Source of the DNA: Bradyrhizobium sp. CCBAU 53351
GTDB taxonomy: Bacteria > Pseudomonadota > Alphaproteobacteria > Rhizobiales > Xanthobacteraceae
NCBI RefSeq assembly: GCF_015291745.1
Contig: NZ_CP030059.1
Coordinates: 5,855,501-5,919,500, forward strand
Direction: 5' to 3'
DNA length: 64,000 nt
Within the stretch, counting starts at the first letter, position 1. Each line of letters opens with the position of its first letter. Position numbers and translations under genes: made by a program. The notes under the pieces are model-generated. The model saw only the letters and a list, made by a program, of their open reading frames with translations. It did no database searches and was not told where the DNA came from. Positions 1 to 8,196 of the stretch are shown piece after piece.

Positions 1-30
1 ATGGCTTCGAGACTTGGTCATCTGCCGCTC

Positions 31-567
31 CTACTTCTTCATTCCAGTGGACATGTCCATCTGCATCACAGGATGATGATGATGAACAGTTGCGATGGGA
101 ACGGATTGCGGCTGGGTCGGAGCAGGCGTGGTGTCGGTCGCCGGCTCGCCGATGGCGAGCTTCATGGCAGCGATCTCCTGCATCTGGTCGACGATGATTT
201 CCTGAGCGATGCGCCGAAGCTGCTCGTTCTTACCGTACCGCAGCTCGATCACGGCCATGTCGATGGCGCCCTGATGATGCGGGCTCATCATCGCGACAAA
301 GTCGCGATCGATGTCGCCGGTCGGTTTGACCGCCATGTCGTTCATCATCCTGGCCATGGCGGCATCGTTCTCTTGCAGGAAGGCGCTCTCTTCCGTGCTC
401 GGCGCAGCAGGCGGGTTCGGATGGGTCTCGTGCGCGAAGACGATTGGAGGAAGCGCGAAAGCGACGAGAATGCGCGCGGCAAGGAACGCTGTGCCGAGCC
501 CGAGCCTCGGCCATCGACATCTGCCTGCACGCGCCGCTACCGCGGGGCGAAACTGTGAGGGGGGCAT
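31..567 (-). CDS. DUF305 family secreted protein, His/Met-rich tail
   Basis: A 178-residue protein of the DUF305 family, with the family core MMSPHHQGAIDMA in its centre, preceded by a hydrophobic stretch that looks like a signal peptide ending near VFAHET. The C-terminus is rich in His and Met (a run of four His, then several Met), which fits metal, perhaps copper, binding in the periplasm; that role is inference. I chose the ATG at 567 because GGGAG lies six bases upstream. An in-frame ATG at 594 has no ribosome binding site. It stands alone downstream of the ABC pair, with no visible partner gene. Confidence 0.8.
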   Translation of the reverse strand: MPPSQFRPAVAARAGRCRWPRLGLGTAFLAARILVAFALPPIVFAHETHPNPPAAPSTEESAFLQENDAAMARMMNDMAVKPTGDIDRDFVAMMSPHHQGAIDMAVIELRYGKNEQLRRIAQEIIVDQMQEIAAMKLAIGEPATDTTPAPTQPQSVPIATVHHHHPVMQMDMSTGMKK

Positions 568-669
568 CCTGAACTCCCATGCAGGTGGTTGCATGGGGGT
601 TTGACGCGTGGGCGCGCGTTCTATTCCGGCCGGTCGATCACATAAATGTCAGCCGTCGGGGGCGGCGGC

Positions 670-1455
670 CTAGCCGCGCCCGTCCACGGTCGGCCGCCAC
701 ACCAGCAGGCGCCGCTCGACCAGCGTCACCCCGAAGTCGATCAGGATGACGAAGGCCGACAGCACGAACATGCCGGCGAACACGCCGGCGACGTCGAACA
801 CGCCTTCGGCCTGCTGGATGAGATAGCCAAGGCCCGCCGCCGATCCCAGATATTCGCCGACGACCGCGCCGACCACGGCGAAGCCAACCGAGGTGTGCAG
901 CGAGGAGAACATCCAGGACAGCGCCGAGGGCCAATAGACGTGCTGCATCAACTGCCGCTCGCTCATGCCGAGCATGCGGCCGTTGTCGAGCACGGTGCGG
1001 CTGACCTCCTTGACGCCCTGATAGACGTTGAAGAACACGATGAAGAACACCAGCGTCACGCCGAGCGCGACCTTGGACCAGATGCCGAGGCCGAGCCACA
1101 GCGCGAAGATCGGCGCCAACACGACGCGCGGCAGCGCGTTGACCATCTTGACGTAGGGGTCGAACACCGCGGCCACCAGCGGCTGGCGCGCGAACCAGAA
1201 GCCGATCAATACGCCGCCAGCCGATCCGATCACGAAGGCGAGGATCGATTCCGTCAGCGTGATGGCGAGATGCTTCCAGATCACGCCGGAGGCGAACCAC
1301 TTTACGATCTGGCTGAAGACGTCGAGCGGGTTGGAGAAGAAGAACGGCGGCAGCAGGACCTTGCCGAACACCGGGACGGTCGACAGCACCTGCCACAGCA
1401 CGATGCAGACGACCGCGACCAGGACCTGCAGCGCGAACAGCGTCGGGCGCGACAT
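670..1455 (-). CDS. ABC transporter permease, nitrate/sulfonate/taurine type
   Basis: A 261-residue inner-membrane permease of the BPD_transp_1 family, closest in style to SsuC/TauC/NrtB. Several hydrophobic helices are visible, starting with an N-terminal segment (LFALQVLVAVVCIVLW), and the cytoplasmic EAA-type loop reads GMSERQLMQHVYWPSALSW. The start ATG at 1455 overlaps the stop of the ATPase gene by one base (TGATG), so the two are translationally coupled. Substrate cannot be read from the sequence. No periplasmic binding protein lies next to the pair, which is unusual for this class. Confidence 0.85.
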   Translation of the reverse strand: MSRPTLFALQVLVAVVCIVLWQVLSTVPVFGKVLLPPFFFSNPLDVFSQIVKWFASGVIWKHLAITLTESILAFVIGSAGGVLIGFWFARQPLVAAVFDPYVKMVNALPRVVLAPIFALWLGLGIWSKVALGVTLVFFIVFFNVYQGVKEVSRTVLDNGRMLGMSERQLMQHVYWPSALSWMFSSLHTSVGFAVVGAVVGEYLGSAAGLGYLIQQAEGVFDVAGVFAGMFVLSAFVILIDFGVTLVERRLLVWRPTVDGRG

Positions 1456-2273
1456 CAGACCGCCTCCGCCGCTTGCGTGGATTGCGCGTAGCCCTTCATC
1501 ACCTCGTCCTTGAGCACGCTCCAGATCTCGCGATGCAGCTCGTGGAACTCCTTGTCCAGCCGCACCTCGAAGATGTCGCGCGGGCGGGCCAAGCCGACGC
1601 GCCAGTCGCCGATGATGCGCGAGGACGGACCAGCCGACATGATCACGACGCGGTCGGCGAGCGCGATGGCTTCTTCCAGATCGTGGGTCACGAACAGCAC
1701 CGCCTTGCGGTCGGCGTTCCACAGATCGAGCAGCAGATTTCCCATCACCTGGCGGGTCTGTGCATCGAGCGGCCCGAACGGCTCGTCCATCAAGAGGATC
1801 TTGGGATCGCGGATCAGCACCTGTGCGAGCGCCACGCGCTTGCGCTGGCCGCCAGAGAGCATGTGCGGATAGCGGCCCGCGAAGGCGCCAAGGCCGACGG
1901 AGGTCAGCCATTGCTGCGCACGCGGCAGCGCTTCGGCCCGTGGCGTGCCCTTGATCTCGAGCCCGATCGCGACATTGTCGAGCGCGGTCTTCCAGGGGAA
2001 CAGCGCATCGGCCTGGAACAGGTAACCGGCATCCCGGTTCAGCCCCGCGAGCGGCTGGTCGAAAATCCTGACGCTGCCGGCGGCCGGCTTCAGCAGCCCG
2101 GCCGCGACGTTGAGCAGCGTGGATTTGCCGCAGCCCGTGGGGCCGACAATGGCCACGAACTCGCCCTGCGCCACCGTGAGATGGGCCTTTTCCACCGCCG
2201 TATAGACCCGCCCGTCCCCGAGCCGGAACGCGACCTTGGCATCTTCCAGCGCCACCGCCGTGGGCGTCGACAT
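1455..2273 (-). CDS. ABC transporter ATP-binding protein, nitrate/sulfonate/taurine type
   Basis: A 272-residue ABC ATPase that would power the permease encoded immediately downstream. Visible motifs are Walker A GPTGCGKSTLLN, Q-loop YLFQADALFPWK, signature LSGGQRKRVALAQ, Walker B ILLMDEPFGPLD and the switch His in FVTHDLEEA. The pattern matches the SsuB/TauB/NrtD group. The start at 2273 is supported by GGAGGA just upstream; the open frame continues 18 codons further without a better site. It is divergent from the osmoprotectant operon, with about 120 bp between the two starts. Confidence 0.88.
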   Translation of the reverse strand: MSTPTAVALEDAKVAFRLGDGRVYTAVEKAHLTVAQGEFVAIVGPTGCGKSTLLNVAAGLLKPAAGSVRIFDQPLAGLNRDAGYLFQADALFPWKTALDNVAIGLEIKGTPRAEALPRAQQWLTSVGLGAFAGRYPHMLSGGQRKRVALAQVLIRDPKILLMDEPFGPLDAQTRQVMGNLLLDLWNADRKAVLFVTHDLEEAIALADRVVIMSAGPSSRIIGDWRVGLARPRDIFEVRLDKEFHELHREIWSVLKDEVMKGYAQSTQAAEAV

Positions 2274-2396
2274 ATGCTTCCTCCGGATTTCGCTTGATGC
2301 CTTAGCCGCTCGCGCGCGCAAGTTCAATCACGCCGCCAAGCGTGCTAGGCATGCCGTGCCCTCCAAGGGAGGGGAAGGAAGAATGAGCTGCGTCGA

Positions 2397-3179
2397 ATGC
2401 CTTCCAAGCCGACCATCAGCTACGCCCACGTGACCAAGCGGTTCGGCCCGCTGAGGGCTGTCGACGACGTCTCGCTCGACGTCGCCGAGGGCGAATTTCT
2501 GGCCATCGTCGGCGGCTCGGGCTCCGGCAAGACGACGCTGCTGCGGCTCGCCAACCGGCTGATCGAGGCCGAGGGCGGCACCATCACGGTCGGCGGCGAG
2601 GACGTGCAAAACGTCGACCCGGTCGCGCTGCGGCGGCGGATCGGCTACGTCTTCCAGAGCGGCGGGCTGTTTCCGCATTTGAGCGTCGCCGACAATATCG
2701 GGATCACGCCAAAGCTGCTGGGCGAGCCGGCTTCGGCGGTCGCCGCGCGGGTCGACGAGCTGCTGGAGCTGGTGCAGCTCGAGCGCGATGCGCATCGCGA
2801 CCGCCTGCCGGAGGCGCTCTCCGGCGGCCAGCGCCAGCGCGTCGGGGTCGCGCGGGCGCTTGCGGCGAGGCCCCGCATCATGCTGATGGACGAGCCGTTC
2901 GGCGCGCTCGATCCCCTCACCCGCGACGCGCTCGGCGACGATTATCGCTCGCTGCATCGCAAGCTCGGCCTGACCACGGTGATGATCACCCACGACATGA
3001 CGGAGGCGATCCTGCTCGCCGACCGCATCGCGGTGATGCGAGAGGGGAAGCTGCTCGCCCAGGGCACTCCCGCCGAACTGTCGCGGAGCAGCGACGCTTA
3101 CGTGCTGGAGCTGTTGCGCACGCCGCGCCGCCAGGTCGAGCGGCTGAACGCGCTGCTGCCGCAGGGCGGCGCGGCATGA
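2397..3179 (+). CDS. osmoprotectant ABC transporter ATP-binding protein (OpuCA-like)
   Basis: A 260-residue ABC ATPase of the glycine betaine/carnitine/choline family. Walker A is GGSGSGKTTLLR, the signature LSGGQRQRVGVARAL, Walker B IMLMDEPFGALDP, and the switch His sits in MITHDMTEA. No CBS pair follows the nucleotide-binding domain, so it is the short form of the family. Its stop overlaps the next start by four bases (ATGA), and that next gene is a fused permease/binding protein, giving a complete importer from two genes. The purine-rich stretch upstream is rather far from this ATG, so the start is slightly uncertain. Confidence 0.85.
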   Translation: MPSKPTISYAHVTKRFGPLRAVDDVSLDVAEGEFLAIVGGSGSGKTTLLRLANRLIEAEGGTITVGGEDVQNVDPVALRRRIGYVFQSGGLFPHLSVADNIGITPKLLGEPASAVAARVDELLELVQLERDAHRDRLPEALSGGQRQRVGVARALAARPRIMLMDEPFGALDPLTRDALGDDYRSLHRKLGLTTVMITHDMTEAILLADRIAVMREGKLLAQGTPAELSRSSDAYVLELLRTPRRQVERLNALLPQGGAA

Positions 3180-4735
3180 GCTTGCTTGCCGATCCACGCT
3201 GGGGCGAGGCGCTGGGGCATCTGCCCGATTATCTCGGCAACCATGTGCGGGTCAGTCTCGCCGCGCTCGCTCTTGGACTCGCCGTCAGCCTGCCGCTGGC
3301 CATCCTGACGCGCAACCGCCCGGCGCCGCGCGCCATCCTGCTCGCAATCGCCAGCATCGTGCAGACCGTGCCGGGCCTGGCGCTGCTCGCGCTGTTCTAT
3401 CCGCTGCTGCTGCTGGCGGCATCCGTGACGCTGGCCTGGTTCGGCGTGTCCTTTTCGGCGTTCGGCTTCCTACCCGCGATGCTGGCGCTGGCGCTCTATT
3501 CGATGCTCCCGGTGCTGCGCAACGGCATCACCGGGCTCAACGGCATCGATCCCGCGCTGATCGAGGCCGCCAAGGGCGTCGGCATGACCGCGCGGCAGTC
3601 GCTGATCATGGTCGAGCTGCCGCTGGCCCTGCCGGTGATGATGGCGGGCATCCGCACCGCCGCGGTGTGGGTGATCGGCACGGCGACGCTGTCGACGCCG
3701 ATCGGGCAGACCAGTCTCGGTAATTACATCTTTGCGGGATTGCAGACCCAGAACTGGGTGCTCGTGCTGTTCGGCTGCTTTGCCTCCGCCCTGCTCGCGC
3801 TCGCCGTCGATCAGTTGCTCGGCCTGATCGAGGTCGGCCTGCGCCAGCGAAGCCGCGCTCGCACCGTGCTCGGCGCCTCCGGTATCGCGGCGCTGGTTGC
3901 GGCAACGCTGGTGCCGACCATGGGCCGCTCGCCGCAAGGCTACGTCGTCGGTGCAAAAACCTTCGCCGAGCAATATGTGCTGTCGGCGTTGATGCGGGAT
4001 CGGCTGCAGGCGGCGGGCCTCTCGGCCACGGCGCGCTCGGGCCTCGGCTCCAGCGTGATCTTTGGGGCATTGAAGGCCGGCGACATCGATCTCTGTGTCG
4101 ATTATTCCGGCACGCTGTGGGCCAACCAGCTGCATCGCACCGACATCAAGCCGCGCGCCGAGCTGATCGCGGAGCTGAAGACGGCGCTGGCAAAGGACAA
4201 CATCACGCTGCTCGGCGAGCTCGGCTTCGAGAATGCCTATGCGCTGGTGATGCCGAAGAAGCGCGCCGAGGCGCTCGGCGTCCGCACCGTCGCCGATCTC
4301 GCGGCCCATGCGCCGACGCTGTCGATCGCCGGCGATTACGAATTCTTCTCGCGCCCCGAATGGGCGGCACTGCAGAAAGCCTATGGCCTTTCGTTCCGCG
4401 CCCAGCGCCAGATGCAGCCGGACTTCATGTATGCGGCGGTGGCCAGCGGCGAGGTCGACGTCATCGCCGGCTACACCAGCGACGGCCTGATCGCGAAATA
4501 CGACCTCGTCGCGCTCGACGACCCCAAGCGCGCGATCCCGCCCTACGATGCGATCCTGCTGCTCGCGCCGAAGCGCGCGGGGGATGAGCGGCTCAAGGCG
4601 GCGCTGCAACCGCTGCTCGGCAAGATCGATATCGCCACCATGCGCGAAGCAAACCTGCGCGCCAGCGGCAACGACGCGAACTCGTCGCCGGATGCGGTGG
4701 CGAAGTGGTTGTGGGAGAAAGTAGGCCGGCGATAG
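3176..4735 (+). CDS. osmoprotectant ABC transporter permease fused to substrate-binding protein
   Basis: A 519-residue fusion. Residues 1 to about 215 form a BPD_transp_1 permease with several membrane helices and an EAA loop around AAKGVGMTARQSLIMVELPLALPVMM. After a further hydrophobic segment near residue 240, residues 255-519 are an OpuAC-type binding domain (GAKTFAEQYVLSALMRDRL, then a DLCVDYSGTLWA motif) typical of quaternary-ammonium compound capture. The binding domain is therefore tethered to the outer face of the membrane. The start overlaps the ATPase stop by ATGA. Fusions of this kind are known in the family; the exact substrate is unknown. Confidence 0.86.
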   Translation: MSLLADPRWGEALGHLPDYLGNHVRVSLAALALGLAVSLPLAILTRNRPAPRAILLAIASIVQTVPGLALLALFYPLLLLAASVTLAWFGVSFSAFGFLPAMLALALYSMLPVLRNGITGLNGIDPALIEAAKGVGMTARQSLIMVELPLALPVMMAGIRTAAVWVIGTATLSTPIGQTSLGNYIFAGLQTQNWVLVLFGCFASALLALAVDQLLGLIEVGLRQRSRARTVLGASGIAALVAATLVPTMGRSPQGYVVGAKTFAEQYVLSALMRDRLQAAGLSATARSGLGSSVIFGALKAGDIDLCVDYSGTLWANQLHRTDIKPRAELIAELKTALAKDNITLLGELGFENAYALVMPKKRAEALGVRTVADLAAHAPTLSIAGDYEFFSRPEWAALQKAYGLSFRAQRQMQPDFMYAAVASGEVDVIAGYTSDGLIAKYDLVALDDPKRAIPPYDAILLLAPKRAGDERLKAALQPLLGKIDIATMREANLRASGNDANSSPDAVAKWLWEKVGRR

Positions 4736-4746
4736 GGTGGGGGTTT

Positions 4747-4837
4747 GTAGGGCGGGCAAAGGCGCGTAAGCACCGTGCCCGCGTCTTTGGATAACGCGCG
4801 ACAGGTAGTGGGCACGCTTCCGCTTTGCCCACCCTAC
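4747..4837. repeat. palindromic dispersed element, family A
   Basis: The ends are inverted repeats: GTAGGGCGGGCAAAG at 4747-4761 and CTTTGCCCACCCTAC at 4823-4837, pairing at 14 of 15 positions with one G-T mismatch. The element lies between two convergent genes, where a folded transcript could also act as a terminator. From memory, similar TAGGGTGGGCAAAG-bounded elements are scattered in Bradyrhizobium genomes. Only one copy is in this window, so the dispersed status is not shown here. Confidence 0.55.
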
Positions 4838-4854
4838 GCACGTAGCTATCGGCG

Positions 4855-6567
4855 CTACAGCCCCCGGATCATTCCCGCGTCGATCAAGAGGCGGTTCAGC
4901 CGCCGCGCTTCGGCGCCGTCCCTGCAGGCGTAGAAGACGCCCTTGCAGCGGAGCATGATCTCCTTCTGCTCGGCAAAGGACGGGTCGAGCGGGATGCCCG
5001 CGGCCTCCTGGATGACCAGCGGCAGATAGGGGCCGTCGATCGTGTCCATCACGGCATCACTTTTCACCGGCTCGAAATTGACGGCATCGATCGCGTAATA
5101 GGTCGCATAGAGGCGCGGATCGTAGGCGTCGAGCCTCTTGCCGATGGCGCCCTCGTCGAGCCCGGGCTCGAGGATCCCGGGCGCGAACTCCGGCTGATGA
5201 TCGCCGTATCGCACGATCAGGAAGGGCTCGCCGGGGAATGTCTTCTTCAGCCCCGCGACGAACGCCTTGTGCTGCTCGGCGCTCATCGCCTGCCGGCGCA
5301 GATATTCGTCAATGGACGCTACGTTGCCCGGCGCGCGCCAGTTCGGCAGCAGGTCGGGACGGAAGCGCGTCTCCCAGGGGAAATGATTGGCGCCGAGATA
5401 GATGAAGGTGAACAGCGGCTTGTTCGGCGGCTGCTGGCCCATCAGCTGGAGCGCCTTGCCGTAGAAGAAGCTGTCGGGCTCGACATCCTTGGCGCCGAGA
5501 TCCTTGGAGTCGAGGAAGCGTTCGACGCCGGTCGTCATCTGGAAACTGCGCGCCGCCATGAAGCCGCCATAGGCAGGATAGAGCGACATCGTGTCGTAGC
5601 CGCAGCGGCGCAGCGCCAGCGGCAGGCCGCGCTCGACGCGGTTTGAAGCGATGCGTGTCACGAAATAAGCGAAGCGGCCGAACGAACGCGAGGAGAGTCC
5701 CGCGAGCACGTTGTATTCGGTGAACCAGCTCGGCCCGCCATTGCTTTCGGCGAGGAACGTGCGCTGCTTGCCGTCCCAGGATTTGAAGTGGCTGCCATAG
5801 CCCTGCGGCACCTTGATGCCGGCGGCGGCGCGGATGTCGAAGCTCGATTCATCATGGATCATGATGATGTTCGGCCGGCGGCCCGCGGGATGGCAGGAAT
5901 CGACCAGCGGCATGTTGAGCCGCTCATTGCTCGCGGCGGCCGATTCCATGAAGCCGTATTGCACGAAATCGGAGACCGAGCTGACGCCGGAGCGGAAGAA
6001 CTTCGACAGATAGCCGTCGTCGTAATAGCCGCGCCAGGCCTCGTCAGGATGATAGAGCGAATAACCGACCAGTGCGGCGAGACAGGCCAGCTTGCAGGCG
6101 AGCGCGGGCAGGCGGCGGATGCGGAACGGATCGAGCCACCACAGCGCATACATCAGCGGCAGCGTGACGAAGCCGGCCAGGATCACCGACCAGCGCAAAT
6201 TCGGGAAGATCGTGAACAGGAAGGCGACGGTGTCGCGGTCGATCATCATCAGGTCGATGAAGTTGACCGTCATCTGCACGACGTCGTGCTTCAGCCGCGA
6301 CAGCAGCACCAGCACGACCACCATGGTCAGCGACAGCGCGCCCGAGAGCGCCGGCCGGCGCAGCAATGCGATCCAGAAGAAGTTGAGGATGCCCCAGGCC
6401 AGCGCGAAGGAGAGGCGCGAGCCGAAATCGGTCTCGGTCTGGTACATCAGCGCGAGCGCGGCCAGATGCGGCGCGGCAACGGCGAGCAGCCGCCAGATGC
6501 CGAGCGCGGCGACGCTCGCCAGCACGGCGGTGGTGGCAGAAGGACCTGGATTGGGCGCGGACGCCAT
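4855..6567 (-). CDS. LTA synthase/phosphoglycerol transferase-like membrane sulfatase
   Basis: A protein of about 570 residues with some five N-terminal membrane helices followed by a periplasmic alkaline-phosphatase-superfamily domain. The domain opens with RRPNIIMIHDESSFD, where metal and nucleophile residues are expected. It contains GGPSWFTEYNVLAGL, the usual location of the catalytic Thr/Ser in LtaS-like enzymes, and later VRYGDHQPEF with metal ligands Asp and His. Enzymes of this family transfer phosphoglycerol or phosphoethanolamine groups onto envelope polymers; the acceptor here is unknown. I place the start at the ATG at 6567 (MASAPNPG), although no strong ribosome site is seen. The frame is open up to 6669. 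Confidence 0.75.
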   Translation of the reverse strand: MASAPNPGPSATTAVLASVAALGIWRLLAVAAPHLAALALMYQTETDFGSRLSFALAWGILNFFWIALLRRPALSGALSLTMVVVLVLLSRLKHDVVQMTVNFIDLMMIDRDTVAFLFTIFPNLRWSVILAGFVTLPLMYALWWLDPFRIRRLPALACKLACLAALVGYSLYHPDEAWRGYYDDGYLSKFFRSGVSSVSDFVQYGFMESAAASNERLNMPLVDSCHPAGRRPNIIMIHDESSFDIRAAAGIKVPQGYGSHFKSWDGKQRTFLAESNGGPSWFTEYNVLAGLSSRSFGRFAYFVTRIASNRVERGLPLALRRCGYDTMSLYPAYGGFMAARSFQMTTGVERFLDSKDLGAKDVEPDSFFYGKALQLMGQQPPNKPLFTFIYLGANHFPWETRFRPDLLPNWRAPGNVASIDEYLRRQAMSAEQHKAFVAGLKKTFPGEPFLIVRYGDHQPEFAPGILEPGLDEGAIGKRLDAYDPRLYATYYAIDAVNFEPVKSDAVMDTIDGPYLPLVIQEAAGIPLDPSFAEQKEIMLRCKGVFYACRDGAEARRLNRLLIDAGMIRGL

Positions 6568-6662
6568 CGAGGACACGCAAACTCTGGTCCGGTGCGGTGA
6601 TGCCAAGCCGTCTGGCCGGCCCGAAACGACCAGGGCCTCCGGCGCAGCCGGAAGCCTGCACC

Positions 6663-6680
6663 ATGTCATAAAACTGTAAC
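6663..6680 (+). promoter_or_regulatory. possible Pho box upstream of the sulfatase gene
   Basis: ATGTCAT-AAAA-CTGTAAC is two heptamer direct repeats 11 bp apart, close to the PhoB consensus CTGTCAT-N4-CTGTCAT. It lies about 95-115 bp upstream of the chosen start of the LTA-synthase-like gene, whose substrate chemistry would fit phosphate control. The repeat is oriented away from that gene, which weakens the call. Confidence 0.3.
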
Positions 6681-6804
6681 GGAACGGTCAAGGACAGGCA
6701 ACGCGTGTCGTGATCCGACCGGCGCTTAATCCTGGTGGGCGACGAGGCGTCAGCGCTGCCCGACCCGCATGGTGAGGAGAGACCGGCGGCGGTTGCCCGC
6801 GGCG

Positions 6805-7458
6805 TCAGGATTTCGCGATGCCGGCGATGAACAGATCCAGCACGCCCTCCGCCATCCGCTCGATCTCACCGGCCTCGACGCCCCAGCGCGGAAAGTGGCC
6901 GTCGAGATTCATCCTGGCAAAACCGTAAACCAGGGCGCGGCCGGCGACCTGAATGCGCTTGAGGTCCGCCGAGCGCAGCAGGCCCTGCTCCGCCGCGTCA
7001 GCCAGGATCCCCTCGGTCAGCGCGATCAGCTCGGCATTGTCACGCGTCAGTTCCGCGGAGCTGCCATGGACGAAGTAACGTCCAGTGGAGATGATCTCGA
7101 AATGGGCGGGATTGCGCATGGCCCAGTGCAGGTAGGCAAGGCCGAAGGCGTGGAAACGGGCGAGCGGCGCGGCCGCCGGGGCCGCGCTCAGGGCCGCGTC
7201 GATCTCCGCACGAAAACGCCGCTGCGCCTCCTCGGCCACGGCCGCCATCAGGGCGTCGCGATTCGGAAAGTGCCGGAACGGCGCACCCGGCGACACCGCG
7301 GCCCGGCGGGCGGCCTCGCGGACCGAGACCTCCGCTCCTTCGGCCGCAAGCTGCAGCGCAGCATCAATCAGGACGCGGCGGAGGTCGCCATGGTGATACG
7401 GCCGGGCCTGGCCTCTGGGGCGGCGGGCAGGCGGCTTGGACGGTTGACGGGCGGGCAT
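6805..7458 (-). CDS. TetR/AcrR family regulator
   Basis: A 217-residue repressor. The N-terminal helix-turn-helix covers roughly residues 22-70, including VSVREAARRAAVSPGAPFRHFPNRDALMAAV, and is preceded by a basic Pro/Arg-rich arm. The C-terminal ligand domain resembles the WHG type (YLHWAMRNPAHFEIISTGRY). The ATG at 7458 has AGGAAG five bases upstream; an upstream GTG at 7464 would overlap that site. It is divergent from the ferric-reductase-like gene, and two related palindromes in the shared intergenic region suggest it represses both that gene and itself. Ligand unknown. Confidence 0.85.
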   Translation of the reverse strand: MPARQPSKPPARRPRGQARPYHHGDLRRVLIDAALQLAAEGAEVSVREAARRAAVSPGAPFRHFPNRDALMAAVAEEAQRRFRAEIDAALSAAPAAAPLARFHAFGLAYLHWAMRNPAHFEIISTGRYFVHGSSAELTRDNAELIALTEGILADAAEQGLLRSADLKRIQVAGRALVYGFARMNLDGHFPRWGVEAGEIERMAEGVLDLFIAGIAKS

Positions 7459-7488
7459 GGGCACTTCCTAGCATCACCCGAACGTGAA

Positions 7489-7505
7489 TGTAAGCAGCGA
7501 TTACA
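7489..7505. promoter_or_regulatory. TetR operator, imperfect copy
   Basis: TGTAAGCAGCGATTACA, an imperfect 8-1-8 palindrome. Its right half shares CGATTACA/TGATTACA with the perfect site 43 bp away (centre to centre, about four helical turns). It lies 31-47 bp upstream of the TetR start, suitable for autoregulation. Confidence 0.6.
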
Positions 7506-7531
7506 CCGTTGACCAATGCGCAGCATCGAAA

Positions 7532-7548
7532 TGTAATCAGTGATTACA
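7532..7548. promoter_or_regulatory. TetR operator, perfect palindrome
   Basis: TGTAATCA-G-TGATTACA is a perfect 8-bp inverted repeat around a single base, 18-34 bp before the ATG of the ferric-reductase-like gene. Its position between divergent genes, one of which encodes a TetR protein, makes it the probable main operator. Confidence 0.7.
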
Positions 7549-7565
7549 TAACGGAGGGATGTCAC

Positions 7566-8186
7566 ATGTCGCAACGTCAAGATTGGCTCGAAGGCTGGCG
7601 GCTGCTGGCCGCCCTCGCCCTCAGCCTGGTGGTCCTCAGCGTGTGGATCGCCTCGATGCGGCAGTTCGAGGTCGAGGGCGTGCGGATGGTGATCCGTTTC
7701 ACGGCGCGCAGCTCGCTGCTGCTGTTCTGCCTCGCCTTCAGCGCCGCAGCGCTGGCGCGGCTGTGGCCCAATGGCTGGACGCGCTGGCAGCGCCGCAACC
7801 GCCGCTATCTCGGCCTGAGCTTTGCCGCTTCCCACGCGATCCATGCGGCCGCTATCATCCTCTTCGCCAACCTGGACCCGGTCGACTTCGCGGCGGCCAC
7901 CTCGCCCGTCTCCTACATCTTTGGCGGCATCGGCTATGCCGTGATCATTGCCATGAGCGCGACCTCATTCGACCGCACCGCCGCGCTGATCGGGCCGCGC
8001 GCCTGGCGGACACTGCATCTTGCCGGCGGTTATTATCTCTGGCTCCAGTTCATGGTCTCGTTCGGCAAGCGCGTGCCGGCGATGCCGCTCTATGCCGCAT
8101 TCCTCATTCCGCTCCTGATCGTGATGGCGCTGCGCATGATCGCGATGGCCGGCCATCCGCGCGGGAAGACCGTCGCGGCGGGCTGA
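7566..8186 (+). CDS. ferric-reductase-like (YedZ/MsrQ-type) transmembrane protein
   Basis: A 206-residue integral membrane protein with about six helices and a hydrophobicity and His pattern (SHAIHAAAIIL in the middle helix, AWRTLHLAGGYYLW later) that fits the ferric reductase-like transmembrane domain, where paired His residues bind haem b. No FAD/NADPH domain is present, so it would need a partner for electron supply. The ATG at 7566 has GGAGGG upstream. It is divergent from a TetR gene and probably repressed by it through the sites at 7489-7548. Function beyond membrane redox is unknown. Confidence 0.7.
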   Translation: MSQRQDWLEGWRLLAALALSLVVLSVWIASMRQFEVEGVRMVIRFTARSSLLLFCLAFSAAALARLWPNGWTRWQRRNRRYLGLSFAASHAIHAAAIILFANLDPVDFAAATSPVSYIFGGIGYAVIIAMSATSFDRTAALIGPRAWRTLHLAGGYYLWLQFMVSFGKRVPAMPLYAAFLIPLLIVMALRMIAMAGHPRGKTVAAG

Positions 8187-8196
8187 AGCGCCCATC

